Positions 50,072 through 58,018 of a stretch of 64,000 nt of DNA are shown here, in pieces; position 1 is the stretch's first letter; each line of letters opens with the position of its first letter. Below the pieces are notes generated by a model that saw nothing but the letters and a program-made list of their open reading frames with translations, was not told the DNA's origin and ran no database searches. Location of the stretch: positions 62,001-126,000 of the forward strand of contig DATMMX010000051.1 of NCBI GenBank assembly GCA_035569495.1, written 5' to 3'. This DNA comes from DASRDZ01 sp035569495. GTDB taxonomy: Bacteria; Chloroflexota; Dormibacteria; Aeolococcales; Aeolococcaceae. A program made the position numbers and the translations under genes.

Positions 50072-52060
50072 CTACAGATGGATGCCGCGCATCAGCTGCG
50101 ACAGAGCGTACGCCTCGACGCTCACCGGCGCCTTCTCCTTGGCGGCGCTGCCGTCGGCGTCGCGCGACCTGGCGCTGTCGGGAAGGATGGAGAACGCCGC
50201 GGTCATCAGCAGCTGCGACAGTCCGGGCGCCACCGCGTTGATCACCTCGCCGAACTTGCCCAGCCGTGTCGACACCTCGTGCGGGCGGGTCATCATCGCC
50301 TGCAGCACCATCTCGGCGGCCTCGTCGGGACTGATGGTGGGGAACGAGTCGTAGATCGACGTCGGCGCGATCATCGGCGTGCGCACCAGCGGCATGTGGA
50401 TCTCGGTGATGGCCACGCCGTCGGCGGCGACCTCGGGCTGGAAGCAGCGCGAGAACGCGTCCAGCGCCGCCTTGCTGGCGACGTAGGCGGCGAAGCGCGG
50501 CGGGTAGCTCTGCGCGCCGATGCTGGACACGTTGATGACGTGCCCGTCGCCGCGCTCGCGCATCCCCGGGACCACCGCCATGATGCAGGCGATGGCGCCG
50601 AAGTAGTTGAGCTTCATGGTCCGCTCGAAGTCGTGGAAGCGGTCGAGCGACTGCAGCACGGCGCGGCGGATGGAGCGGCCCGCGTTGTTGACCAGCACGT
50701 CGACGCGGCCGTGGTCGGCGATCACCTTCTCCACCATCTCGCGGCAGTGCTCGGGCTCGGACAGGTCGGTGGGATAGACGTGCGCCACACCGCCCGCGCT
50801 GGCGATCTCCTGCTGCAGCGCCTCCAGCTTGTCGACGGTGCGGGCCACGCACACGGTGATCGCCCCCGCCGCGGCGACGCGCAGCGCCACCGCGCGGCCG
50901 ATGCCCGACGAGGCGCCCGTGATCAGGACAACCTTGTCAGAAAGGACGCGGCGCAGGTTGCGCGCGGTGGGCAGCTCGGGGTCGAGGTGGCGCTCCCAGA
51001 AGTCCCAGATCCGCCAGGCGTAATCGTGCAGCGGCGGCACCGCGATGCCGCTGCCCTGCAGCGCCTGGGTGGCGTTGGTGGCGTCGAACGACGCCGGGTA
51101 GTCCATGTAGCGCAGCGCGGTGTCGGGGATGCCGAACTTGTCGAGGAGCTGCTTCTTGACGCGCTGGATGGCGGGCAGCTCGGCCACCACGTCGAGGGTG
51201 TTGCCGGGGATCAGCTTGGCCATGCGCCGGTCGAAGCGCAGCGCGAACTCGGGGGCGTGGGCGGCGCGGCAGAAGGTGTTCAGGGTGTCGCCGAGGCTCA
51301 GCGGCGCGGGGTCGACGAGGTGGAAGCACTCGCCGTCGCGTCCCGGCAGGTGGGCGATGTGGTCGAGGGCGCGGACCACGAAGTCGACCGGCACCAGGTT
51401 GAGCTCGCCACCCTCGGGCCCGGTGAAGGGCACCCACTGCGGGAAGGAGTCGCGCAGCTTCTGGATCAGCTTGAAGGCGTAGTAGGGACCGTCGATGCGG
51501 TCGGCCTCGCCGGTCTGCGAGGAGCCGATCACCATCCCCGGGCGGTAGACGCGGAAGGGCACGGTGGCGCTGTCGCGGACGATCTTCTCGGCCTGGTACT
51601 TGGTGCTGAAGTAGGCGTGGTCGAGCGGCTGGCCGACGTCGAACATGTCCTCGGTGAAGCGCCCGCGCCAGCGCCCGGCCACCGCGATCGAGCTGACGTG
51701 GTGCAGGCACTCGGCGCCGATGGCGTTGGCCACTTCGACGGTGTGCCGGGTGCCCTGGACGTTGGCCCGCTCGGTCTCGGCGGGGTCGGCGAGCAGGTCG
51801 TAGATGGCGGCGAGGTGGAAGACCTGGGCGCCGCGCAGCGATTCGCGGTCCTCGGCGGAGATGCCCAGGCCCGGCTCGCCGATGTCGCCGGCCACGGCGC
51901 GCAGCCTGGTGCCCCCGGGGTCGACCTGGTCGCGCAGCGCGGCGAAGCGGTGCCGCGACCCGGGCCGCACCAGCACGGCGATCTCGCCCTCGCGCCGCAT
52001 CAGCAGGGGCAGCAGGTTGCGGCCGAGGAAGCCGGTCGCACCGGTGACGAAGTACTTCAC
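50072..52060 (-). CDS. Two-domain alcohol-forming fatty acyl-CoA reductase
   Basis: 662 residues, matching the length and order of the Marinobacter-type bifunctional fatty acyl-CoA reductase. The N-terminal domain (1-370) has TGATGFLG and Y150/K154 (YFSTK). The characteristic PFRVYRPGMVIG, GPYYAFKLIQK and LVPVDFVVRALDHIAHL segments follow. The C-terminal SDR domain (about 372-600) has TGASSGIG, VLVNNAGRSIRR, FERTMKLNYFG and Y526/K530 (YVASK). Enzymes of this type reduce acyl-CoA to fatty aldehyde and then to fatty alcohol with NADPH, for wax esters or ether lipids. Divergent from a thiolase gene. Confidence 0.9.
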   Translation of the reverse strand: MKYFVTGATGFLGRNLLPLLMRREGEIAVLVRPGSRHRFAALRDQVDPGGTRLRAVAGDIGEPGLGISAEDRESLRGAQVFHLAAIYDLLADPAETERANVQGTRHTVEVANAIGAECLHHVSSIAVAGRWRGRFTEDMFDVGQPLDHAYFSTKYQAEKIVRDSATVPFRVYRPGMVIGSSQTGEADRIDGPYYAFKLIQKLRDSFPQWVPFTGPEGGELNLVPVDFVVRALDHIAHLPGRDGECFHLVDPAPLSLGDTLNTFCRAAHAPEFALRFDRRMAKLIPGNTLDVVAELPAIQRVKKQLLDKFGIPDTALRYMDYPASFDATNATQALQGSGIAVPPLHDYAWRIWDFWERHLDPELPTARNLRRVLSDKVVLITGASSGIGRAVALRVAAAGAITVCVARTVDKLEALQQEIASAGGVAHVYPTDLSEPEHCREMVEKVIADHGRVDVLVNNAGRSIRRAVLQSLDRFHDFERTMKLNYFGAIACIMAVVPGMRERGDGHVINVSSIGAQSYPPRFAAYVASKAALDAFSRCFQPEVAADGVAITEIHMPLVRTPMIAPTSIYDSFPTISPDEAAEMVLQAMMTRPHEVSTRLGKFGEVINAVAPGLSQLLMTAAFSILPDSARSRDADGSAAKEKAPVSVEAYALSQLMRGIHL

Positions 52061-52195
52061 CCTCCGAGCCCTCCAGTGGGACAGAGCCGATCAAACCGCC
52101 AGCGCAGGCCCCGCAGGATAGACGTCCAGAGCGGGGCGAGGCACCCACCCGGCACCATAGGGGGGTTGTCGAGCCGCCATGAGGACCCGCCCACC

Positions 52196-53359
52196 ATGCC
52201 CGAAGCCGTCATCGTCGCCACCGGCCGATCCGCCATCGGCCGCGCCATGAAGGGATCCCTGGTCGAGGTCCGCCCCGACGACCTGGGCTCGCAGATCGTC
52301 AACGCCGTCCTCGACAAGCTGCCCGAGCTGCCCCGCGACCAGATCGACGACCTGATCTGCGGCTGCGGCCTGCCCGGCGGCGAGCAGGGCTTCAACATGG
52401 GCCGGGTCATCGCCATCCTCTCCCGGCTCGACGTCCCCGGCACCACCATCACCCGCTACTGCTCGTCCTCGCTGCAGACCACGCGCATGGCCTTCCACGC
52501 CATCAAGGCGGGTGAGGGCGACGTCTTCCTGTCGGTCGGCGTGGAGACGGTGTCCCGCTTCGTCAACGGCGTTTCAGACAACCCTGTCAACTACAACCCG
52601 CGCCTGGTCCCCGGCAACGCCGAGGGCTACCCCGACATCTACATCGCCATGGGCCAGACCGCCGAGAACGTCGCCGACCGCGAGGACATCTCGCGCGAGG
52701 AGATGGACCACTACGCGGTGAAGTCGCAGACCCTCGCCGTCGAGGCGCAGAACAACGGCTTCTTCGCGCGCGAGATCATCCCGGTGACCCTGCCCAACGG
52801 CTCGGTGTTCGCCAAGGACGACGGGCCCCGCCCCGGCACCACCTTCGAGGGACTGCAGGCGCTCAAGCCGGTCTTCCGCGAGGACGGCCGGGTCACCGCC
52901 GGCAACGCCTGCCCCCTCAACGACGGCGCCGCCGCAGTTGTGGTCATGAGTGACACCAAGGCCATGCAGCTGGGGCTGAAGCCGCTGGCGCGGATCATCT
53001 CCACCGGGCTGACCTCGCTGGAGCCGGAGCTGATGGGCCTCGGCCCCATCGGCGCCTCGCGCGACGCGCTGGCCAGGGCGGGCATGACCATCGACGACGT
53101 CGACGTGGTCGAGATCAACGAGGCCTTCGCCGCGCAGGTCATCCCCTCGGCGCGGGCGCTGGGCATCGACCCGTTCAGCGACAGGCTCAACCCGCACGGC
53201 GGCGCCATCGCCCTGGGCCACCCCTTCGGCATGACCGGCGCGCGCATCACCACCACCCTGCTCAACGACCTGCAGACGCTGGACAAGACCATCGGCCTGG
53301 AGACCATGTGCGTCGGCGGCGGCATGGGCATGGCGATGATCATCGAGCGGCTGAACTGA
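52196..53359 (+). CDS. Acetyl-CoA C-acetyltransferase (thiolase)
   Basis: 387-residue thiolase. The nucleophile C89 is in TRYCSSSLQT, the NEAFA motif is present, H342 is in ALGHPFGMTG and the second Cys, C372, is in CVGGGMG. Catalyses thiolytic cleavage or condensation of acyl-CoA. It lies back to back with the fatty acyl-CoA reductase gene, suggesting joint lipid metabolism. Copy 2 of the three-hairpin repeat begins 17 nt after its stop. Confidence 0.94.
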   Translation: MPEAVIVATGRSAIGRAMKGSLVEVRPDDLGSQIVNAVLDKLPELPRDQIDDLICGCGLPGGEQGFNMGRVIAILSRLDVPGTTITRYCSSSLQTTRMAFHAIKAGEGDVFLSVGVETVSRFVNGVSDNPVNYNPRLVPGNAEGYPDIYIAMGQTAENVADREDISREEMDHYAVKSQTLAVEAQNNGFFAREIIPVTLPNGSVFAKDDGPRPGTTFEGLQALKPVFREDGRVTAGNACPLNDGAAAVVVMSDTKAMQLGLKPLARIISTGLTSLEPELMGLGPIGASRDALARAGMTIDDVDVVEINEAFAAQVIPSARALGIDPFSDRLNPHGGAIALGHPFGMTGARITTTLLNDLQTLDKTIGLETMCVGGGMGMAMIIERLN

Positions 53360-53376
53360 GCGCCGCGGCGCGAAGC

Positions 53377-53463
53377 GGCGAGCTTCAGCTCGCCGAGAGG
53401 GGGGCACGCCGGGGGGAGATCTGCTCCCCCCACCGGGGCGCGCGTCTCAGCGCGCCGAAAAAT
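53377..53463. repeat. Dispersed three-hairpin intergenic repeat, copy 2
   Basis: Inverted relative of copy 1 (4611-4690). From left to right: stem GGCGAGC/GCTCGCC with a 4-nt loop (53377-53394), an 8-bp stem around AGATCTG and a 7-bp GGCGCGC/GCGCGCC stem (53438-53457), followed by GAAAAA. The element starts 17 nt after the thiolase stop and extends into the last six codons of the converging rhodanese gene, whose TGA (53449-53447) it supplies. Stem 3 shows paired base changes relative to copy 1. Confidence 0.8.
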
Positions 53464-54316
53464 CGCCCCCACCCAGGGCAACGGGCCGCGCCGGGTCGGT
53501 GATCCACTCGCTCCACGAGCCCACGTAGAGCGCCGCGGGAATCCCGGCGGCGGCGAGGGCGAGCACCTCGTGCGCCCCGGTGACCCCTGAGCCGCAGTAG
53601 GCGCCCACGTCCACGCCGGGGACGGCGCCGAGCGCGGCGAAGTGCTCGCGCAGCGCCTGCGGGGGCAGGAAGGTGCCGCCGGCCGGGTCCATGGTGTCCG
53701 TCGTCGGCGCGCTGACCGCGCCGGGGATGTGGCCGGCGACGGGGTCGATGGGCTCCTGGTCGCCGCGGTAGCGCACCAGGGTGCGGGCGTCGAGGAGCAC
53801 ACCGCGCCGGGCCAGCGCGGCGGCCTGCGCGGCGTCGAGCATCGGCCGCCCGCCGGGGGTGGCGGTGAAGTCGCCGGGTGCGGGGTCGGGCTGCTCGGTG
53901 CTCAGCGCCCGGCCGGCCTCCACCCACGCGGCGATGCCGCCGTCGAGCACGCGCACCTCGGGGTGCCCGAAGAAGCCGAGCGTCCACCAGGCGCGGGCGG
54001 CGCCGACGTTGTCCCCCTGGTCGTAGGCGACCACCGTTCGGGAGGCGCTGACGCCGTGGCCGCGCATCGCCGCCTCGAAGGCAGCGCGATCAGGCAGCGG
54101 GTGGCGCCCGCGGGCGCCGGGCGGACCGGCGAGCTCGGCGTCGAGGTCGACGAAGACGGCGCCGGGGATGTGCCCCTCGCGGTAGGCCGGCAGGCCGTTG
54201 CCGGGGGGCAGCCCGACCGTCCACCGCACATCGAGCAGCACCGGCGGCTCCGCGCCGCCAAGGGCGCGAGACAGCTCGTCCGCGGTGATCAGGGGAGAGG
54301 TTTCGGAGGCGGTCAT
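53447..54316 (-). CDS. Two-domain sulfurtransferase (rhodanese / 3-mercaptopyruvate type)
   Basis: 289 residues with two rhodanese domains (about 10-140 and 160-280). Only the second has the active-site Cys, C241, in the loop YCGSGVTG, which resembles the CG[S/T]GVT loop of 3-mercaptopyruvate sulfurtransferases. Transfers sulfane sulfur to an acceptor. The last codons (FSAR and stop) come from the repeat element, so the C-terminus may have been re-formed by its insertion. Confidence 0.92.
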   Translation of the reverse strand: MTASETSPLITADELSRALGGAEPPVLLDVRWTVGLPPGNGLPAYREGHIPGAVFVDLDAELAGPPGARGRHPLPDRAAFEAAMRGHGVSASRTVVAYDQGDNVGAARAWWTLGFFGHPEVRVLDGGIAAWVEAGRALSTEQPDPAPGDFTATPGGRPMLDAAQAAALARRGVLLDARTLVRYRGDQEPIDPVAGHIPGAVSAPTTDTMDPAGGTFLPPQALREHFAALGAVPGVDVGAYCGSGVTGAHEVLALAAAGIPAALYVGSWSEWITDPARPVALGGGDFSAR

Positions 54317-54446
54317 GGGAGGGTTGCCACGCTCGGCGTCATGCTCGCGAGCGTGGGGTGTGCAACAGTAACCCTGCTCGGACCGTCCGCGTTCGAGGTG
54401 TGTGCGCCGGCAACGGTGATGCGCGCCTGCCCCATGGAACCACTGG

Positions 54447-54452
54447 TACGTT
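54447..54452 (+). promoter_or_regulatory. Candidate -10 element of the L,D-transpeptidase gene
   Basis: TACGTT ends 8 nt before the ATG at 54461. No clear -35. Same geometry as other probable leaderless genes here. Confidence 0.35.
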
Positions 54453-54460
54453 CAAGCCGA

Positions 54461-55717
54461 ATGCCCCACTCCAACCGCCTCCGCCGTCCCCTGACCGCCC
54501 TCATCATGGTCATGGGCGGCTCGCTGCTCCTGGTGGCGTGCTCGCCGACCACCAACACCACAACGCCGGTCGGCAGCGGGGGCACAGCCGCCGCCACCAC
54601 CGCGGCGACCCCGGCGCCGCCGCCCAGCGTCAGCGTCGTCCCCGCCGACGGCGCCAAGGGCGTCTCCCTCGACACCGCCGTCAAGGTGAGCGCGGACAGC
54701 GGGTCCATCGACTCGGTGGTGGTGCATCCCAGCGGCGACAGCGTCTCCTTCCTCACCGGCGCGCTCGGCGACAGCTCGCGGAGCTGGACGTCCACCGCCC
54801 CGCTCTCGCCGGGCACCGACTACGTGGTCGAGGTCACCGCGCACAGCCAGGGCGGCGCGCAGACCACCGCCCGCACCGGCTTCGCCACCACGACCCCCAA
54901 GCGGCTGACCACCTCGAGCCAGCCGCAGGACGGCGACACTGTCGGCGTGGCCATGCCGATCTCGCTGCACTTCAACGCCCCGGTGGCCTCCGACCGGCAG
55001 GCCAACCTGGTGTCCCACCTCAAGGTGACCACCAGCCCGCCGGTGCAGGGCGCCTGGCACTGGTTCGCCCCCGACGAGGTGCACTTCCGCCCCAGCGACT
55101 TCTGGACGACCGGCACCAAGGTCACCCTCGAAGCCGACCTGCTCGGCGTCAACGCCGGCAACGACGTCTACGGCCTGGGCAACTGGACGATGACCTTCAC
55201 CATCGGCGCCAAGCACGTCAGCACCATCGACGCGGCGGCGCACCAGATGGTGGTCACCGAGAACGACAAGACGCTCTACACCTGGCCGGTGAGCACCGGG
55301 CGGCCCAAGAACCCGACCCTGGAAGGCACGCTCTTCGTGCAGTACAAGCAGCAGGACGTGCTCATGGACTCGCAGTCCATCGGCATCCCGCGCAACTCGC
55401 CGGACGGCTACTACGAGCACGTCTTCTGGGACACCGCGGTGTCGACCGACGGCTTCTTCATCCACTCCGCCCCGTGGTCGGAGTGGGCGCAGGGGAGCAC
55501 CAACGTCTCGCACGGCTGCGTCAACCTGAGCCCGGACCGGGCGCAGACCTTCTTCAACTTCAGCCAGAAGGGCGACCTCGTCTACATCAAGAACACCGGC
55601 CGTCCCGCCGACGCCTCGGACGGCGAGGCCGACTGGAACATCCCCTTCGACCAGTTCGCCAACAGCGGCGGCGCCAGCACCCCGGCGGCGAGCCCGGGGC
55701 AGCCCGGCGGGCTCTAG
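54461..55717 (+). CDS. L,D-transpeptidase (YkuD) lipoprotein with Ig-like domains
   Basis: 418 residues. A lipoprotein signal ends in LLVACSP with Cys at about residue 27. Two Ig-like domains (about 53-145 and 147-255) precede the YkuD catalytic domain, with the motif HSAPWSEWAQGSTNVSHGCVNL (given as FFIHSAPW and VSHGCVNL) and nucleophile C353. This layout matches actinobacterial Ldt enzymes that make 3-3 cross-links in peptidoglycan. Ser/Gly/Pro-rich C-terminus. A 5-bp hairpin (55717-55732) lies between its stop and the converging gene. Confidence 0.93.
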   Translation: MPHSNRLRRPLTALIMVMGGSLLLVACSPTTNTTTPVGSGGTAAATTAATPAPPPSVSVVPADGAKGVSLDTAVKVSADSGSIDSVVVHPSGDSVSFLTGALGDSSRSWTSTAPLSPGTDYVVEVTAHSQGGAQTTARTGFATTTPKRLTTSSQPQDGDTVGVAMPISLHFNAPVASDRQANLVSHLKVTTSPPVQGAWHWFAPDEVHFRPSDFWTTGTKVTLEADLLGVNAGNDVYGLGNWTMTFTIGAKHVSTIDAAAHQMVVTENDKTLYTWPVSTGRPKNPTLEGTLFVQYKQQDVLMDSQSIGIPRNSPDGYYEHVFWDTAVSTDGFFIHSAPWSEWAQGSTNVSHGCVNLSPDRAQTFFNFSQKGDLVYIKNTGRPADASDGEADWNIPFDQFANSGGASTPAASPGQPGGL

Positions 55718-55745
55718 GCCGGCACTTCGGCCGGGGCGGGGGCGG

Positions 55746-57905
55746 TCAGGGGACGGCGATCACGCCGGCCAGCATGGTCATCACCGCCGGGGACGTCCAG
55801 TACGAGCCGTGCCCGCCCGGGCCGACGTTGCGGTCCTCCCAGCCGGTGACCTCACCGTCAGGCGTGACGCCCTCGGGCATCCCCTGGTCGGGCTCGTCGG
55901 AGAAGACGGTGCGGCCGACCAGGTCGTCGTCGGCGCCGAAGTTGGTCCACGGGCCATCGAGCGAGTGGATGAACTCGTCGGGGCGGCCGGCCAGGTCGCA
56001 CACCCAGGAGAACTGCAGCGGCAGGCGCTGCGCGTAGACGTGTCGCAGCGGGCTGCCCATGGTGACCAGGGTCACGGTGCCGCCCGGGATGCGCAGCTTG
56101 CCCGGCTGCTGGGCGAGCAGTGCGGTGGCCAGGACGGTGCCCTGGCTGTGCGACACGATCAGGCACCGGTCGTGGCCGCCGGCCATGTCGATGTGCGCCA
56201 GCAGGGCGGCGATGCGGCCGAGGATGCGCTGGCGCGGGACGATGTTGCGCAGCCGGGCCAGCTCCGCGCGCCGGGCGGCGCGGGTTCCGGGGCGCGCCTG
56301 GCGAGACGGGGCGCGACCGGGTTGGCGGAGGTAGGTGGCGATGTCGTAGGCCAGGTCGAGCGGGACGCGCACGCCGTCGCCGATGTTGCCCTGGTTGCGC
56401 AGCGTGCCGGTGCCGAGCTTGAGCGTCCGCGCCGCGGCGAGCAGGCCGCCGATGACCCATCCCGACGCGGCGGCGACCACGGCGGCCACCCCGCCCAGGC
56501 CGCCGGGACCGCCCCGCTGCCAGACCAGCACGGTGTCGCCGCCGGGCACGTAGCTGAGCAGGACCAGCGCCGCCGCCGGTGCCAGGGCGGCGCTGACCGC
56601 CCAGGGTGCGACGCGGAGCATCCGCCGCTGCAGCATGGTGCGGGTGACCTGCATCCCGGTCCGCAGACGGTCGCGGAGCGCGGTGGCCACCACGAAGAGC
56701 GCCGTGCCGGCCACCATCAGCACGGCCAGCCCGGCCACGTAGATCATCGGGATGACCGCGGTCTGGAACAGGGCGACGCCCCAGTCGTAGGTGTTCTGCA
56801 CCGTGCCGGGGCAGGTGGCGGGCTGCCATGAGGTCAGCGAGGGCAGGCACCACGGCGGGCCGCCGGTGAAGCGGTGCTGTGAGGCGAGCTTCTGCACCGC
56901 CGCGCCGGCGGCCGCATAGACCAGGGCGGCGACCAGGGCGAGGCCGAAGGGTCCGAACATGCTCAGCGAGGCCGTGCCGATGCGGCGCCATCCCGCCTCG
57001 GGCGCGTTGCGCCGCAGGCGCTGCACGACGACCACGGCGATGGTGACCAGCGCCAGGAGGGCGATCAGCATCCAGGCGATGCGCAGCGGGTAGACGGCGA
57101 GCAGCAGGATGGCGTCGAGCATGCCCTTGTCGGCGACGTTGCCATCGGCGCTGCTGCGCCACGCCGCCAGGGCGATGGCGGCGGCCACCAGGGGGACGCC
57201 GAACGCGGCCACACCAGGCCGGCGCCGGGCGTACCAGCGCATGCCCAGGCACAGGGCGATCACCAGCAGCAGCGAGAGCACGGCCAGGCCGACCAGCTCG
57301 GGCCGGGTGCGCGACCCGTTGGTGAGCATCGCGTAGTCGGTGGCGCCGATCAGCGCGATGTGCACGGCGACGATGGAGACCACGGGGACGGCGAGCAGCC
57401 ACTCGATGACCGCCAGCAGGATGCCGCCGAGCCGGAAGCCGCGCGGCACCGTGTGCTCGTCGACGGCGGCGCCGCCGGCGGGGTCGGCGCGGAGTGCGCC
57501 GCCACCGCGCAGCGCGGCGCGGCCGATGGTGGTGGCCTGCTGCAGCATGCCGACGGTGGCCAGCAGCGCCGAACGGGTGGCGCCGGGGAAGCGGCTGAGG
57601 TCGGCCCACCACGCCTCGTAGACGTCGGCGACGGGGACGCCGTCGGGGGTGAAGAGGGTGTGCCGCGTCACCGACTGCGACGGCTCGGGGTCCTCGCCGC
57701 ACCAGGAACGGTCCGGGGCGTACTCCTCCTCGACGCACTGCGCGTAGCCGAAGCGGCTGCGCCCGTGGTGGAGCAGGCCGCTGGTCAGCGCCTCGCTGGC
57801 GCTTCCGGACGGGTTGTCACCGACGCCGGCGATGACCACCACCGCGGTGCGCGGCGGGCGGGCGCCGTCGCCGCTGTTCGCGTTCGCCTCGATCGCTCCC
57901 GCCAT
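55746..57905 (-). CDS. Polytopic membrane protein with C-terminal serine-hydrolase domain
   Basis: 719 residues. A short N-terminal part starts VVVIAGVGDNPSG, like the first strand of a lipase fold. The central region (about 150-490) has about eight hydrophobic helices. The C-terminal part carries S587 in VSHSQGTVLA, a likely acid in NFGADDDLVGR and a likely His in PGGHGSYW, the order seen in PGAP1/lipase-like hydrolases. The helices are thus inserted between the strands of one hydrolase domain, which is unusual. ATG with GAGGG upstream. It lies 113 nt after mrfB in the same direction but has its own promoter-like TTGACG (57979-57974). Function unknown. Confidence 0.72.
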   Translation of the reverse strand: MAGAIEANANSGDGARPPRTAVVVIAGVGDNPSGSASEALTSGLLHHGRSRFGYAQCVEEEYAPDRSWCGEDPEPSQSVTRHTLFTPDGVPVADVYEAWWADLSRFPGATRSALLATVGMLQQATTIGRAALRGGGALRADPAGGAAVDEHTVPRGFRLGGILLAVIEWLLAVPVVSIVAVHIALIGATDYAMLTNGSRTRPELVGLAVLSLLLVIALCLGMRWYARRRPGVAAFGVPLVAAAIALAAWRSSADGNVADKGMLDAILLLAVYPLRIAWMLIALLALVTIAVVVVQRLRRNAPEAGWRRIGTASLSMFGPFGLALVAALVYAAAGAAVQKLASQHRFTGGPPWCLPSLTSWQPATCPGTVQNTYDWGVALFQTAVIPMIYVAGLAVLMVAGTALFVVATALRDRLRTGMQVTRTMLQRRMLRVAPWAVSAALAPAAALVLLSYVPGGDTVLVWQRGGPGGLGGVAAVVAAASGWVIGGLLAAARTLKLGTGTLRNQGNIGDGVRVPLDLAYDIATYLRQPGRAPSRQARPGTRAARRAELARLRNIVPRQRILGRIAALLAHIDMAGGHDRCLIVSHSQGTVLATALLAQQPGKLRIPGGTVTLVTMGSPLRHVYAQRLPLQFSWVCDLAGRPDEFIHSLDGPWTNFGADDDLVGRTVFSDEPDQGMPEGVTPDGEVTGWEDRNVGPGGHGSYWTSPAVMTMLAGVIAVP

Positions 57906-57950
57906 TGGTGCGCCCTCTGTTTGCCGTTCCGCTCCTGCCGCGGTGCCCGC

Positions 57951-58006
57951 ATGCTGCGCCTGTGCAGCGCCGGCGTCAATGGGTTGCTGACTGATCGGTC
58001 GGTCAG
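57951..58006 (-). promoter_or_regulatory. Promoter and palindrome before the membrane hydrolase gene
   Basis: On the minus strand TTGACG (57979-57974) with CAGCAT (57956-57951) at 17 bp forms a plausible promoter. Seven bases upstream is an imperfect 20-bp palindrome (57987-58006; arms CTGAC and GTCAG with GATCGGTC inside), typical of TetR-type sites. The layout resembles that before the S1 protease. Confidence 0.45.
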
Positions 58007-58018
58007 GTCCTGGACAGG

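Noticed and set aside
49022..52195. Plus-strand open frame running from the IclR gene into the thiolase
   Set aside because: Only the part from 52196 shows thiolase motifs; the rest is antisense to the fatty acyl-CoA reductase and oxygenase genes.
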